Shown here piece after piece: positions 1 to 11,990 of a stretch of 64,000 nucleotides of DNA. The number at the start of each line of letters is the position of its first letter. Positions within the stretch are counted from its first letter, which is position 1. This stretch comes from Ischnura elegans. Lineage: Eukaryota; Arthropoda; Insecta; Odonata; Coenagrionidae. The translations under genes were made by a program, and so were the position numbers. The stretch lies in NCBI RefSeq assembly GCF_921293095.1, contig NC_060252.1:38688881-38752880 (forward strand). Reading direction: 5' to 3'. The notes under the pieces were generated by a model, which worked only from the letters and a program-made list of their open reading frames with translations, made no database searches and was not told the DNA's origin.

Positions 1-60
1 AGACCGAAGGGTTGCAGGTTCGAATCTCGGGTGAAGCTTATGGACTCCCCTAACGAAAAT
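1..60 (+). repeat. tRNA-like SINE fragment
   Basis: The window opens inside a sequence with a Pol III B-box match, GGTTCGAATCTC, in GGTTGCAGGTTCGAATCTCGG-like context. The A box would lie upstream. It may be a SINE or a decayed tRNA. Confidence 0.35.
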
Positions 61-935
61 CCTCGAGGTGCGAAGTAGACTAGTGAAAGGAACTGTCCCC
101 CCTCTACTGGACGTGTGGCATTCTCCCCCCTGTGGCTTAGTCTGGGGTGAGCTCTACCCGACCTATCCAAAGCGCACCTCCAAAATGAAGCAATGAGTGA
201 TAGAAGCTACCTAGTGAGTACACAGGACTTTAAAACGGAGGGTTTCGAGTTGTAATCCGGATGAAACGTTGATACAACCGATCACCATGTCTGCACGATA
301 CGGCTTTCTGCTGGTCACATCGGTAAATCAATGGTGGCCAAGGAAAGGAACAGTCCCTTACCCTATATGCAGGGATTCCCCAAATTAATGGCATGTTTTG
401 AAAATAGATCGATTAAATCTTTACTCATTCAAATCATCCTTCGGGTCATTCATCCTTTAAACACTAATTGTGAAAGATTTGTAGCATTATTGTATTTCCG
501 TTTGTCAGCATGCCAAAGGGAGTACATTATTCATTAAAAACTTCTCGAGGTTGTAAGCCATAAATGACGAATAACTCCCTTCAAAATGTGAGAGTGTTTC
601 GTGCAGAGGAACGGAACTTGAACAATTTTTCGGTAAAATTTTAACAAATTTTGCAAAACTTAGGCTACTTCCGCTTATGATAGATAGACTAAATGCATAT
701 TTTTACACATACTGCTAAAAAAATTTATGTTGGATTGCACACTAGTTACGACACGCACTATTATCATGAACGGAAATTGAATAACGACACTTTTAAAAAT
801 ACACGAGTTAAGAAAAAAATTTTATCATTAGGTTTAATTAATAATGCGCTGAGTATTCATCGGTAAGGAAAGTATTTATGAATAAGTGCATAGACACGCA
901 AAAGCGATATATTGCCATAATTATCTACATGTAAA

Positions 936-1165
936 TCTACATACTACCCCGCAAGCCGCCTCAATAGGCGTGTGGCAGGGGTTGTTAGGTCACCAGCCGT
1001 TTACACATAAAAAGGAAACGCAATAACGAAGTTACGATTAGCATTTATTAAAGTCCTTTATGACTCGGGGGAAAAACGTATTCCCATATCTATCCGTTCG
1101 GCAAAATATTTCTCTTAATTTATCGTTCCTGTCGAACCTGTAAATGTAGTGGGGTTCTAATATGA
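936..1165 (+). repeat. dispersed repeat with GCAAGCCGCCT hairpin, copy 1
   Basis: Starts near CCCCGCAAGCCGCCT, then AGGCGTGTGGC, which can pair into a stem-loop, then GTTAGG.CACCAG. Relatives lie at 22432-22660 and 38690-38755. Similar motifs are familiar from arthropod repeats, but I cannot assign a class. Confidence 0.5.
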
Positions 1166-1358
1166 TTTTATCCGTGTGATGATATCCATTCTCAATTGCT
1201 AAAGCAATATAAGCCTAGCGCGCAGCCTCCGAGTCTCGAATTCAGAGAGTTTTAAGAGAAATCTACAAAGAAAATCACATGTTTTCTAACGCCAGTGAAA
1301 TTCCTAATGTGTTACTTTTATTAATTATAACGTGTTAGTTATAAGCATAATGCACGAA

Positions 1359-1520
1359 ATACCCGATGTTAGTTATCAAATTTTCATCGTTATCGAAAAA
1401 GGAATTTAGATATTTTATATTTTATAAAATTTCTTTATTCTCTGAATGCATCATTCGGCGGCAGGAGCTAAAATTTCTAATTAATCATATTGGTAAAAAT
1501 CCATCGATTAAAAAATATGC
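1359..1520 (+). repeat. direct repeat, copy 1
   Basis: About 160 bases starting AAATACCCGATGTTAG are repeated, with divergence, at 2839-3003. The pair brackets exon a of gene A. The 84-codon open frame over this copy is not conserved in the second, so it is not treated as a gene. Confidence 0.6.
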
Positions 1521-2377
1521 ACCTGTTAATTACAAGCCAAGGACACCGATATCTTTGAATTGTGAGGTGTTTGCGGAAATTTGCTTATCACGGTTACATC
1601 ATGGAAAGAAAGTGAGATGAAGGCTGTGAGGAGCTCATACGCGGAAGTAGTACGAGGTATTATAATGAAGGGGAAAGTGAGGACATCTGAAACGGCGAGA
1701 AGACAGACTCCCGTCTTAGCTATCTAAAAACAGCTTTCCGGTTTAAATACTTAGTTCGTTCCAAAAGAATTGAGAATGTATTCATTCCAACATTTTTACT
1801 CTTTGCAGATATATTTAAACTATAATAAGAAAAAGTTCTGTAATATTTCATGCATGAAAACACTTTATAACTATTATCCATCATAAGATATGAGCGAACA
1901 CGTTCTTAATAAACGATCGTAATTGATTTACAAAGAAATTGATTTGGGTTCTTATGCGTATGTTTGATCCTATTCATGCATTTATGTAGTCGGCCTATCC
2001 ATCTGTCTTAACCGAGAATATTTATTTAAAAAACAAGTTTGCCAACCTCATAAGCGGATGTAACTTAACGGTATAGCTATCTCACTTAGCTAAAAACAAT
2101 TTCATCGCGCCGCAAAAATAAATCAAGCAGCCAATATTAAGCGTTTTTTGCTGCAGAAAACACGACCCCTAGGATGACGTTTAATACTACCTCCAGGTGA
2201 TATGGTAACATCTATTGTGTTTGAATTTCAAATTAGGTGAGTTTAATTTTGATTTTATATTCCTACAGGAAAAGTAATATTTTAATGTGTTTACCAATGT
2301 AAGTGTTATCAATTGCATACCAAATTAGTTTATGCCGAAATTAGTGTATATTTAATAATAATTTTTTTTCATTCTAG

Positions 2378-2446
2378 AAAAGAGCAGTCAGGCAAGTTTC
2401 CACATTTGCCGGAGACAGAGGCGATCTATTCCAAGATATCTTCCAG
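2378..2446 (+). CDS. gene A exon a
   Basis: 23 whole codons between acceptor TTCTAG and donor GTATGT, phase 0 at both ends. Shares the motif RQV..A.DRG...F.D.F with gene B at the same place. Confidence 0.7.
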
Positions 2447-3337
2447 GTATGTGCAATTCCTCATTTTTCGGCTACATGAAAAGTATCTACAAACGATGTT
2501 GAGTGCCTAATGCCACCTTTTAGCTTCTACCCCCAACCCTTGATGCATGGCGTTATTTCGATAACCACCAGGGTTGGGGACTTGCTTCATTTATTAATTT
2601 ATATATTGTGCGGATTGGAGAAATAAATTTGAAAATTGCACCCTTTACGGAAAAGGAATTTATGATATAACCATATGCTGTACAAAATTCAATCCTCAAT
2701 AAATTAATTAATGGTGTTTTACATAAAATATATTAAATTTAATTAGCATATTATATTTAGATGGCAAAAAAGCTTGTGTGTCACAAAAATTCCCCCTCAG
2801 CCTTAAATTATAGGTATGTTTCGAGACTTTTCATCCCCAAAAAATACCCGATGTTAGGTATCACATTTTATTGTTACCGGAAAGGATATTAAGGTATTAT
2901 TACATCTTATATAATTTCTTTATTCTCTGAATACATCATTCGGCGGTAAGAACTAAAATGTCTACTTAATATTTGTAAAAATCCATCGATCAAAAAAATG
3001 TTCATGTGTAAATGTCCAACCTGTTCACCTCATTTACTATCGCATTAAAAAAATAATAAGTGTAATTGTGTCACAATGACCAGTAAATATAAGTGGCTTT
3101 GGAAGAAAAATCGACATGTTGATTATTTTTTCACTGAAAAACCACAAACAATCGAAGGAACTTAAGATTATTCTAATGTCTCTTTTCGCACCCTTCCAGA
3201 TACCCATCCAGGCTCTTCAGGCGATTTCTGATTTGATAAGCAATACAGCCACGAGAATCCAGAAAAGGCGAGAAGCCTACGAAGCTGCACACAAAGAGGA
3301 ACTGCAGAATGACAAGGGAGAACTACGAAGCGGCTGA
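2378..3337 (+). CDS. cluster gene A: small protein of unknown family, 3' part
   Basis: Two exons, 2378-2446 and 3200-3337, join in phase 0 to 68 codons and a TGA. The first encodes KRAVRQVSTFAGDRGDLFQD plus IFQ. The second opens IPIQALQAISDLISN, continues into a charged helix RIQKRREAYEAAHKEE, and ends GELRSG. I do not recognise the family. The product aligns closely with gene B and more distantly with gene C, which has a signal-peptide exon, so A is probably also secreted. No start exon was found in positions 1-2377; it may lie upstream of the window. Confidence 0.7.
2839..3003 (+). repeat. direct repeat, copy 2
   Basis: Diverged copy of 1359-1520 in the same orientation, lying in the gene A intron. 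Shared blocks include TTTCTTTATTCTCTGAAT and CATCATTCGGCGG. Confidence 0.6.
3200..3337 (+). CDS. gene A terminal exon
   Basis: Acceptor TTCCAG, then 45 codons and TGA. Near-identical in pattern to the gene B terminal exon: IPI..LQAIS.LISN.A.RIQ.RREAYEAA. It is about seven residues shorter at the acidic tail. Confidence 0.75.
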   Translation: MPIQALQAISDLISNTATRIQKRREAYEAAHKEELQNDKGELRSG

Positions 3338-5682
3338 AGACGATCCCACCAACAAAATTACGAGACTAAAAGCTCAATCTCTATCACATTACACTTGTAT
3401 ATAGAGTAAATCTCCGACGATGAAGAGTGACTAAAAATCAATGCTCAAAGAATAGAGTTAGTTATGGGTAATCTCCCAGTAAGAGTGGGCTTACATTGAA
3501 GTTATATAATGCATTCCATATTCCATGCATTGCAATCCATAAACTGGCGCCCGATATTATCCAAGCTAGCATATTTTTTCTCAAGTTAGACAATGGACCT
3601 GTCTTTCACAAAAAAATTCATGTTCACAATACCAATCATGTCAAAAACAATTCCTAAAACCTCTTCTGTTCCTTTTTGTTCCAAGCTGTTCCTCGGTAAA
3701 CTTGAAACTTGCTTGCTTGCTAGCATACTTACATCCCTTCCCGGAAGATTTCGGTAACATCTTTATTGCATTTCCAAAATTGAAGTATGGAGCTCTAGAG
3801 AACTCTTTACCTCTTCTTCATCTTGTCTAAACGATTCCTATCCATAGCAGTATTAAGTAATTTTGACTGGATCGAGTGATTCAAACTAATGTTTTTCGTC
3901 GTCAACCTGGAATTGTCTTCTTTAACGATTCTAATTTTCAAGTTGATATACATCATACTAATCCTACTACCGTATAATAAAACGTCCTTTCTCATCCTTT
4001 CACTTCATTTCATATCAATCATCTACACCCTCATCACAAAATTCTGTTTATCTCAGAAGTACATTAAGCCCTCTACACTCATTTTTGTCATCCAGAATTC
4101 TCCTACTCTCATTCACTCCATTACAAATAGCAATAAAATTTGATTTTGAAAAAAAAATAGCTTCACCCTAAAGCACTCATTTACTTTAAAAGCAATTGGC
4201 TTATATTGATGGGGTGGTATTTCCGCCATATTTTTCTAATAAATATCGATTTACATGCTACAAAAATGCTTTGGCCATATAGTAAGAAAATAGGTATTGG
4301 CTCAAAGTATCTTATTCTCTTCAGATAGAAAATAATAAGTATCTATAATGGATTAAGTCCTATCATCAGATAGAATAATGTAGCAAGAAAATTTGTTGCG
4401 TGGATGAAAATACTCAGAACAATTTATGATTCCATTATTTTCATCGTCGATTCCCACCTAGAAAACATGCCGAAATATTTATAGTATCTATTGATTCTGT
4501 GACCATTTTTAACCATCAATATCCATAAAATAATCTATTCAAAGCTAAAGAAGTCCGATTGAAGGTATTTATTATTCGTAATTTTATTGATTTGGAGTAT
4601 GATACAGTGAATCGACCAACGTGGTTTTCAAAATAAACGGAACTGATATATTACCTAAAGGAGGCAAAGCTTATGTTACCATTTTACACCATATAAACAA
4701 GATAATTATACTGTACAGTGCTTAATGTAAATAAAATTCATGTGTAAAATATTTTTGAATAAAATATACGAAAAAATAAATAATTTTTTTACCTTATTTA
4801 TTCATAGATTAATATTCAATGAAGTTTTCGATTCCGCCAAAAAGACTATGAAGAAAAATTGACTCGAATGCCTACAAGATCTAGGCAAATAAAGCATTAT
4901 ACTAATTTTGATACCAGGAAGCAGCTGGTTTTATGTCGTATGTAGATTCCGATCTGATAATTGGCATTAAATTTTCATACCTCTGCTCCTTTGACAATTT
5001 TGAAATGAAACATGGAGAATGCACTAGTTATTTTTTTCAAACGATTATTAAATCTAAACCGCTCTCTTGAGAAAAAAATCGAACTTAGTGAATTTTCTGC
5101 AGCGAAACTTTATTAAAATTCCTACATTCTACTCTAAAAAAGACTACTAATCAAAATCAAATCCGAAAGGAAGTAATATCCCTATCCGTTTTTCAGTCTC
5201 ACTTTAAAATTTTACTAGAGCATCACCAGGTAGTATTTATTCACATTGGAGGATGCACCTATGCATGCACCCGCGTTAGAGGCTTCTGACTAAAATTCAA
5301 CGAAAAAGCCTAGCTGAGAAACAATTTACCACAATGACGTAGAAGGAAAAGTTAGCTTTAAAAGTAATCTTCACCAGGAAAATATGATTGAATCGGTAAA
5401 ATGCACGAGTAGAGAGTTAGCCACACAAGCATGAAATTCATCAGCACGTGCATTGAAAAATCACGCATCTACGCACTCAAACGTTATCATTAATTGAGGT
5501 GTAACACAGTGCTTAAATGACTACACACCCACATTGGAATGTATTCATTTAATGAAAATGAAAACAACGTAAGCTTCATGCGATGGAAGAACGTTAATAA
5601 TTAAAGGAATCTAATTGAAATAGACTCGAGGCGATACCAGTGGATGATGAAGACGGAATCAGTGACTCTTACAATAGCCTGA
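3338..5682. other. AT-rich region between genes A and B
   Basis: Contains the gene A 3' UTR at its start. No coding exon, transposon end or clear repeat was recognised. A hydrophobic open frame at 3889-4143 is judged chance AT-rich sequence. Confidence 0.5.
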
Positions 5683-6128
5683 ATCACACGATCATTCTTT
5701 TTCGTCGCGAAAGTGATCACTTTCGCGACTACTGCGCAAAATGATCGTCGGCGGCAATTGTTTTTCGCGATCGCGATCGCGATGTGGATTCCCATCGCTA
5801 TTTTTCATCACTCGTCCGGTCGCTTTTTCCGTCGCTAAAACCGTCACTAAAACCCCATATCAGCCAATCGGAACGCATTCCCCTATGGAGCGATTGCAGC
5901 GCAATGTTTGACAATTGTGGGAACGACATAAATAAACAAACACGCTATATAATTTTGTGATGTGGGTCCTATGACAACGAGCTGTGATATTGGAAATGAT
6001 GCGAAAAGCGACGGCGGGAGTGACCGTGTGATTTAGAAAAATGATCACAAGAGCGATTGCTTTTCGCGACGGGAAAAGTGATCTCGGTAGTGATTACTTT
6101 CGCGACGAAAAAAAAATGATCGTGTGAT
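5683..6128. mobile_element. MITE with about 40-bp inverted ends, class unknown
   Basis: Ends ATCACACGATCATT and its complement, extending as imperfect inverted repeats for about 40 bases with GTCGCGAAAGTGATCAC-type subterminal motifs. The inside holds CG-rich GCGATCGC arrays. I could not settle a target duplication. Two 60-codon frames inside are not genes. Confidence 0.6.
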
Positions 6129-7201
6129 AGTTAAAACATTCGCGGGTACTCCTCTTAACTTAGTTAAAAAAAAACTTTTGGGCTATGCCGCCGCGTCAGT
6201 TTTTCGGGTAGCCCCAACGTTCCCGACCGATACTGGTCGCTTTCTCAAGGGAATCTGTATCCCTTTTTCTTTTTTTTTAAGAATCTTTTTTAAGGTACAT
6301 GAATTTTAGTGCATTTGAAGATGGACGAGAACCCTAAATAGATTTAAAGTAATTTTTCAGAACCTCCAAAAGTTTTTTTAAGTCACAGGAACCCGTGACG
6401 TTGAAGTCTCGATGGAATGCAAAATGATTTCGATGAGAGGAATAATGAATAGGTACCTCAAATGTTCACATGAACAGAAAATGCAATGCCTTAGTTCAAA
6501 AATATTATAGACGTTCACTATCAATTGTAAAAATGTTACGCTACGGAAACCTTAATATATTTATTTTAAATATTTTTTCCAGTTCAAACTTTAGTATTTT
6601 ACGACGCAATTTCTGACGTAACCTAATATTTTTTAAGTCTCATCATGCTAACCGCTGGGCCTGGTGATCATTCTGGAGATAGTAACAGCACATAATGGGT
6701 ATTGCTTCGGGGAATCTTAATATTTTTAAATTATATTATTATCTTCTAATTTCTGATCAACATGTAACTGTAGAAATAAATATTACTTCAAATCATTTTG
6801 CGGTTCTCTTCCATCATCAAACGCACAAGGAGTAACTGGTTCAAGCAAGAAAAGGTACAATTTTTTTCCATTTTCCATTTCTGTTATAATTTAATTATAG
6901 TATCATTTGGTGCGAAAATTCCACGGAAGAAAAACCATGAGCCTTGTCCGATATATTCGCTGTATCGTATTCGCTACAGGTAGTCGCGAATTCGGGATAT
7001 TCAGGGCCAAGTTTAAGATTTAAGTTATCATTCATCTTCTTCCGCCAACTCCGCTGCTATTTCTTTGAGCAATGTAGCGTACTTGATCGGAAACTCCGCC
7101 TTTAACCAGTTGTATAGATGTATTCATGCAAATAACTGTATTTATAAAACATTTCTCATGCTAGTTAATAACTTCTATATACATGCCTTCTTTTTTTCTA
7201 G
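6129..7201. other. upstream region of gene B exon a
   Basis: AT-rich. A stretch at 6800-6855 encodes a basic segment ending in a GT site but lacks an acceptor, so no exon is called. Any missing gene B start exon could be here or further upstream. Confidence 0.4.
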
Positions 7202-7270
7202 GAAAGAGAGAAGCGACAAGTCTTAACTTATGCTGCTGACAGAGGCAATTTCTTCGAAGACTTCTTCAAG
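7202..7270 (+). CDS. gene B exon a
   Basis: 23 whole codons between TTTTCTAG and donor GTACGC, phase 0. Same length and phase as the gene A counterpart. Confidence 0.72.
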
Positions 7271-9338
7271 GTACGCCATTAATCAAGTAAATTTTAACCA
7301 ATTTAATTTTCATGATTAAAAAAATTAAATTTAGGTGACAGGAATTTAATTTACTTTGAAACAATAAAAAATTACCAGAAATCAAATGGCTTTAATTCGT
7401 CGATCGCCATTATTATTACAAATAAATTAAAAAGAGACTACATTGAAGTACTTTACGGTTTCGTTTAAAGAGGGTAGACTACATATTTTATCGCAACGGA
7501 TTTTATTATGGCATGAAAATATTAAAGCCATTCGATCATAATTAATAGATTCGATAATCAAGAACCACAATTTCCTTCCGGCCGGGAATTTGACATCACT
7601 GTTGAAGTCGAGGAATTCGGTGTAAATTTGATATATACTTCACTGAACCTAAATTTCATGATTATTTTTCACGTGCTAGTTCGGTAACAGGCCATCATTT
7701 GCGAAAGTCGCGTTTCCTGCTCTTGAAAAGGCACGTGAAATCTTTGCGGTCGATTATACTCGAAATTATAACGTTTATTTAATTTTTTAAAGATGTTACT
7801 ATCAAAACAAAGTGGCAAATATGTATAAGCTATTTTTAAGGTAAAATTAATTTATCATAATAAATCTAGTATATAATGCAAGAAATGTTTTCATTGAATT
7901 TGGACTAATTTTTCTTCAGACCTTCAAAGTCTCCACATTTACGATTTTAAAAGATACAATTTAAAATAATTATTAATTTTCATGAGTTTTCTAAAAAATT
8001 TCCGGTTTATAGTTAATAATTCCTTGTACTAGCTTTTACATATGGAATAAGATACCAACTGAAGTTAATCATTTTATATACCTATGTTAAAACATTAAAA
8101 TAAAAATATTATGATTATTTACTTTCCGGGGAAAATCTTCAGTCACTACTATTTTTTTCAAGTTTGAGTTCTTGTCATTATGGTCTTATTTACTACACCA
8201 TTTTCTTCTTTGTTAAGTCAAGAATACATTTGTTATTTGTGTTGTATAAAATCGGGTTTGGTGTATAACTCCAAATGCTTTTTTACGTTGATACATGCAT
8301 TTGTTATGTTATGAAATCAGAAGACTTAATGCACAGACATTTCTAGAAATAAAAAGTTTATATTTCTTGCAATTACTGTTGGGACTGTAAACTATATTTT
8401 TATTATTTTTGTTCTTAAGGATTTTTACTGAACAAATAATATTTTTTTATCTATTGTGCGAGAAAAAAGACGAACTCTGTCAAGTTTCGGTGTGGAGCAC
8501 TTAATCGGTTTCTTGTGTAGTTATAAAATGAGATTTATTTCATATTTGAGGAAAATGTGGTTATTGAACAGGGTTCACTCTGTATTTTCTGATATTTTCA
8601 AGATTATAGCGTAATTTTTAAACAAGTTATCCATTAGGTAAGCTAAAAAACTACTGTCGCTCGACCAGTCTTTTTCCTTAATGAATTACTTGTTTAAAAC
8701 CTATAATATCATCCTAAAAATTTGAGGGTATATTGCCTAGACTCTTTTCAACTATTGTCTGTTTCTCATATTTGAAAATTTTTTGTTTACCTTAGTATTC
8801 TCTATTATGTATAATTTTTCAATTTAAGATAGATCTATTCTATATTCCCTGAATATTTTAAGATGATATCGTAAGTTTTGATCAAGTAATTCATCGCGAA
8901 AAAGACTGAAAACAGTCGCTTGAGAAGAAGTGATGCATCCTCTTATTATTTATAAATTGGGAGAGGAATGGATATGCACGTAGTCACTTCCTTATATCCA
9001 CATCCTTATTTCAAATTAAAAATCAATGAAATGCCAAAATTCAAACCTCCATACGGGAATGTGATCATCGTGCTCTATGAGCGAGGCTGGGCGGTCAATG
9101 AGTTATCGGAAGACCTCCAGCCTTAGATGGCCGGGCTATGGAAGATCCTTCGCTGATTGATTGACTGTATTTTCCTCCTCTCCTTTAGATTCCAATCGCG
9201 ACGCTGCAGGCCATTTCCAACTTAATAAGCAACAGCGCCATGAGGATTCAGAGACGGCGAGAGGCTTACGAAGCGGCTCAACTGCAGGATCAACACGACA
9301 AGGGAGAGCTGCGACGTCGCTATGACGACGACGACTAA
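7202..9338 (+). CDS. cluster gene B: paralogue of A, 3' part
   Basis: Two exons, 7202-7270 and 9189-9338, join in phase 0 to 72 codons and TAA. Exon a encodes EREKRQVLTYAADRGNFFED plus FFK; note KR followed by Gln, a possible prohormone cleavage that would leave an N-terminal Gln. The terminal exon encodes IPIATLQAISNLISNSAMRI, then QRRREAYEAAQLQDQHDKGE and an RRRYDDDD tail. It is a clear paralogue of A at both exons with the same intron position and phase. No start exon was found between 3338 and 7201, so B could use an upstream exon shared with A as an alternative 3' end, or have its own undetected one. Confidence 0.7.
8590..8930. repeat. three alternating inverted copies in gene B intron
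   Basis: A block around 8590-8660 is repeated inverted at 8665-8740 and direct again at 8845-8930. Shared words include AAACAAGT, AAAAAGACTG and a GTCGCT core. The first two copies could fold into a long imperfect hairpin. It is probably a foldback-type remnant. Confidence 0.4.
9189..9338 (+). CDS. gene B terminal exon
   Basis: Acceptor CCTTTAG, 49 codons and TAA. Hydrophobic positions repeat every three to four residues in the first 20 codons, giving an amphipathic helix, followed by a basic patch QRRREAYEAA and an acidic end. Confidence 0.75.
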   Translation: MPIATLQAISNLISNSAMRIQRRREAYEAAQLQDQHDKGELRRRYDDDD

Positions 9339-10844
9339 CAACAAGCAGAAGGAGGAATGGGAACATCGTCAGACATTTTGTTTGGGAAGCAATCGAGTCC
9401 TACCCTTCACACAAATCAGTGCCATAACACTTATAACCAGGGCCGGAACTAAGAGTTTTGTCTGGGTGGCATGAATCAGTTTTCCACACCTCCCTAAGCC
9501 TAACACATGAGAGGTACTTATCTCAGCCCTCCAATGTATTATAATTACTTTTCACTGGACGCCTTTCAAATGATATAAAAATTTCATAATTCGTCACGAT
9601 GATTATATACAGGTTATGTACAGTACGGTATGATATCCAAAGAGTGTAAGCTTTCATATCATGTTGACATTGCCTCCAGCATAAAGGAGAATGGAAGGAA
9701 ATGCATTCAAATCAAATAGGGCGAATATGTATTTGGTTCAATTGGACAAGCATTTGAATAGAAATTTCGCATGTTAAATGTATTTAAATAAAATATTTAT
9801 TTATTTATATTTTTTAAGTTTTATTTCGCAGTAAGTTTCTCTTCATATCGTTTAAATCAATTTCACTCATTTATCAGTAAAAATATTAAGCTATTAAATA
9901 ACAATGAGTTTTCATGGTCAAAAGAACGTTATTTTGATATCGCCAATTTTCAAATGGCACCTAATTAATACGATACGACTTTTGAAAATTCACCACGATA
10001 TAAAATTGCTTGTCCTGATCACGAAAAACTACTTTGTAATAGCGGAATTTTAAAAAAATCAGAATTTTTGCTTACGCACCGACTAAAGCAAAATGCGAAG
10101 AACTAGCGTCAAGAATAATTTATGAAATTTCATTTTCAAGCTCGAATAATAAATCAACGAGCATGAGTAGTAAATAGTTTACGCTGGTAATTAAAGGAAA
10201 TCTCACAAAATGTTTCGAGATTCGATAATTATAAAATGAATAGAACAGCGATAGACAGCAAAATGGAGTGTCAACATGCAAACGAGAACCGGGTTGATGC
10301 GTTGACTGACATACGATTTCGAGGGCCTCAGTCCAAATCCCGACGCTAGTGGTTATTTTTCGGAGAAATCCCTATTCTTACATTGATTATGTCATAAAAA
10401 CCACTTTTCTTCAGCCCATAATCTCGATCCGTAATACGCGTGGTTTCCGTTTTGGGATTATTGCCAAATCTAAGGTCTTCCGGCTTCTCGGGAACCACAA
10501 GCCGCAAGTATCCTGGCTTATGTTGCATGCACCCTTTGCCTTTTACCAATCTTCCGCTCTTTATACTCTAAGGATTCAGATTACTACGTCGTCACCGTGA
10601 AAAATAAGTGACATTGTTTACTAGAGACTACTTCAGCATACAATGATTTTCACTGTTTTCCAGAACAAAAAATAATCATGGAAAATTCAAGTGCAAACTT
10701 AAGTTGAGATATCACGCCAATAATACCTTTTCTCCTTAAATTCATAACAAAATTTTATAAAATAAGAATAAATGAGCATTAATATATATCACTTCCCAAC
10801 ATGAATACACTGACTTTTTCCCATTTTTCTATTGCCCTGAGATA
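9339..10844. other. region between gene B and the mariner
   Basis: The start is gene B 3' UTR. Around 10285-10345 there is a weak tRNA-like piece with a B-box-like CAGTCCAAATCCC. Otherwise I see nothing recognisable. Confidence 0.35.
9787..9792 (+). promoter_or_regulatory. candidate gene B poly(A) signal
   Basis: AATAAA about 450 bases after the gene B stop, in an AT-rich stretch. It is the first clear match downstream. Confidence 0.3.
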
Positions 10845-10992
10845 TTAGATTGGGGAAAAAGAAATCCATTATTTTGCAGGTTGATGGCTGTAGTGATCGA
10901 TATCTCGTAAAGTATACATCAGACGATTTCAAATTTAAGCTCGTTGTCAAGGTGATATTTCATACTAAATAAATGTAGTTGCTATTTATTGT

Positions 10993-11990
10993 TTGGTCCA
11001 TTCAGTTGCTGGTTACATAATGTTAAAATGGAGGTCAACAACGAGAAAATTCGGTGAATTTTACATTTTTTCTTTGATAAAGGCAAAAATGCAACCCAGG
11101 CGACTGAAATTTTGTATGGTGGTTATCGTTCCCAAACTCCAACAGATAATTACGAGCAGTTTTGGTTTTGTAGATTCCATTCAGGAATTTTTGATGTTAA
11201 AGATGAATCTCGCACGGGCAGGCTAGTCATCGAAAGTGTCGATAAATCACAGAAATAATCGAAGTTAACCGCCATGTTAGTAGTCCTAACATCGCCCAGG
11301 AGATAAAGATCGACTATAATACAGTTTTACACCATTTGCACAAATTTGAATTGAAAAAGAAGCTCGATGTTTGGGTGCCACAATAATTTAACACAAAAAA
11401 TGATGGATCGAATTTCCATTTGCGAAGCCTTCGGCAAACGGAATGAAAGCGACCGGTTTCTTAAACGGAGGATGATTGGGGATGAGAAGTGGGCTACATA
11501 CTACAATAATATGTAAAAAGGATCGTGATCAAAGTGCGGTTAACCTGCTCAATCGGCGGTCAAACCAGGACTAACGGCCAAGAAGGTTCTGCTGTGCATT
11601 TGGTGGCACTGGAAAGGAATCATTTAACATGAGCTGTTTCCATAAGGCAAAACGTTAAATTCAGATCTCTTCTGTCCATAACTGGACTGTTTGAAGCTAG
11701 CAATTGACCAGAAACGGCCAGAACTGGACAACAGGAGAGGCGTTGTGTTCCATCAGGACAACGCAAGGTCACACACGTCTGTAGTGGCTCGCCAGAAATT
11801 CCGAGAGCCTGGCTGGAAAGTTTTAATGCATCCACCGTATAGTCCAGGTCAAGCACCAAGTGGTTATCATCTTTTTCTCGCATTGCAAAACTTCCTGAGT
11901 GTTAAGAAATTGGTATCAAGAGAAGATAAAGAAAAACGGGTACTATTATAGATTTTCGCCAAAAAATACCGAGACTTCTATGCGAGAGGC
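10993..11990 (+). pseudogene. mariner transposase, inactive
   Basis: Recognisable pieces in several frames: DVKDESRTGR near 11190, DDEKWATYYN near 11490 (first catalytic Asp kept), HQDNARSHTS near 11755 (second Asp kept) and PPYSPGQAPSGYHLF near 11840. The spacing is DD34D, but the third Asp is Gly. The frame continues to RDFYARGI, where the retrotransposon is inserted; the end QNGAYLTEIGQPK resumes near 13787. Frame breaks and the lost Asp make it non-functional. Confidence 0.88.

Noticed and set aside
1366-1620. 84-codon open frame
   Set aside because: Overlaps a direct repeat whose second copy has no equivalent frame.
3889-4143. Hydrophobic 84-codon frame that could be a membrane protein
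   Set aside because: Composition is what AT-rich DNA gives by chance; no start context or homologue pattern.
6798-6983. Basic peptide ending at a GT site, as a candidate gene B exon
   Set aside because: No AG acceptor in place and no similarity to genes A or C.
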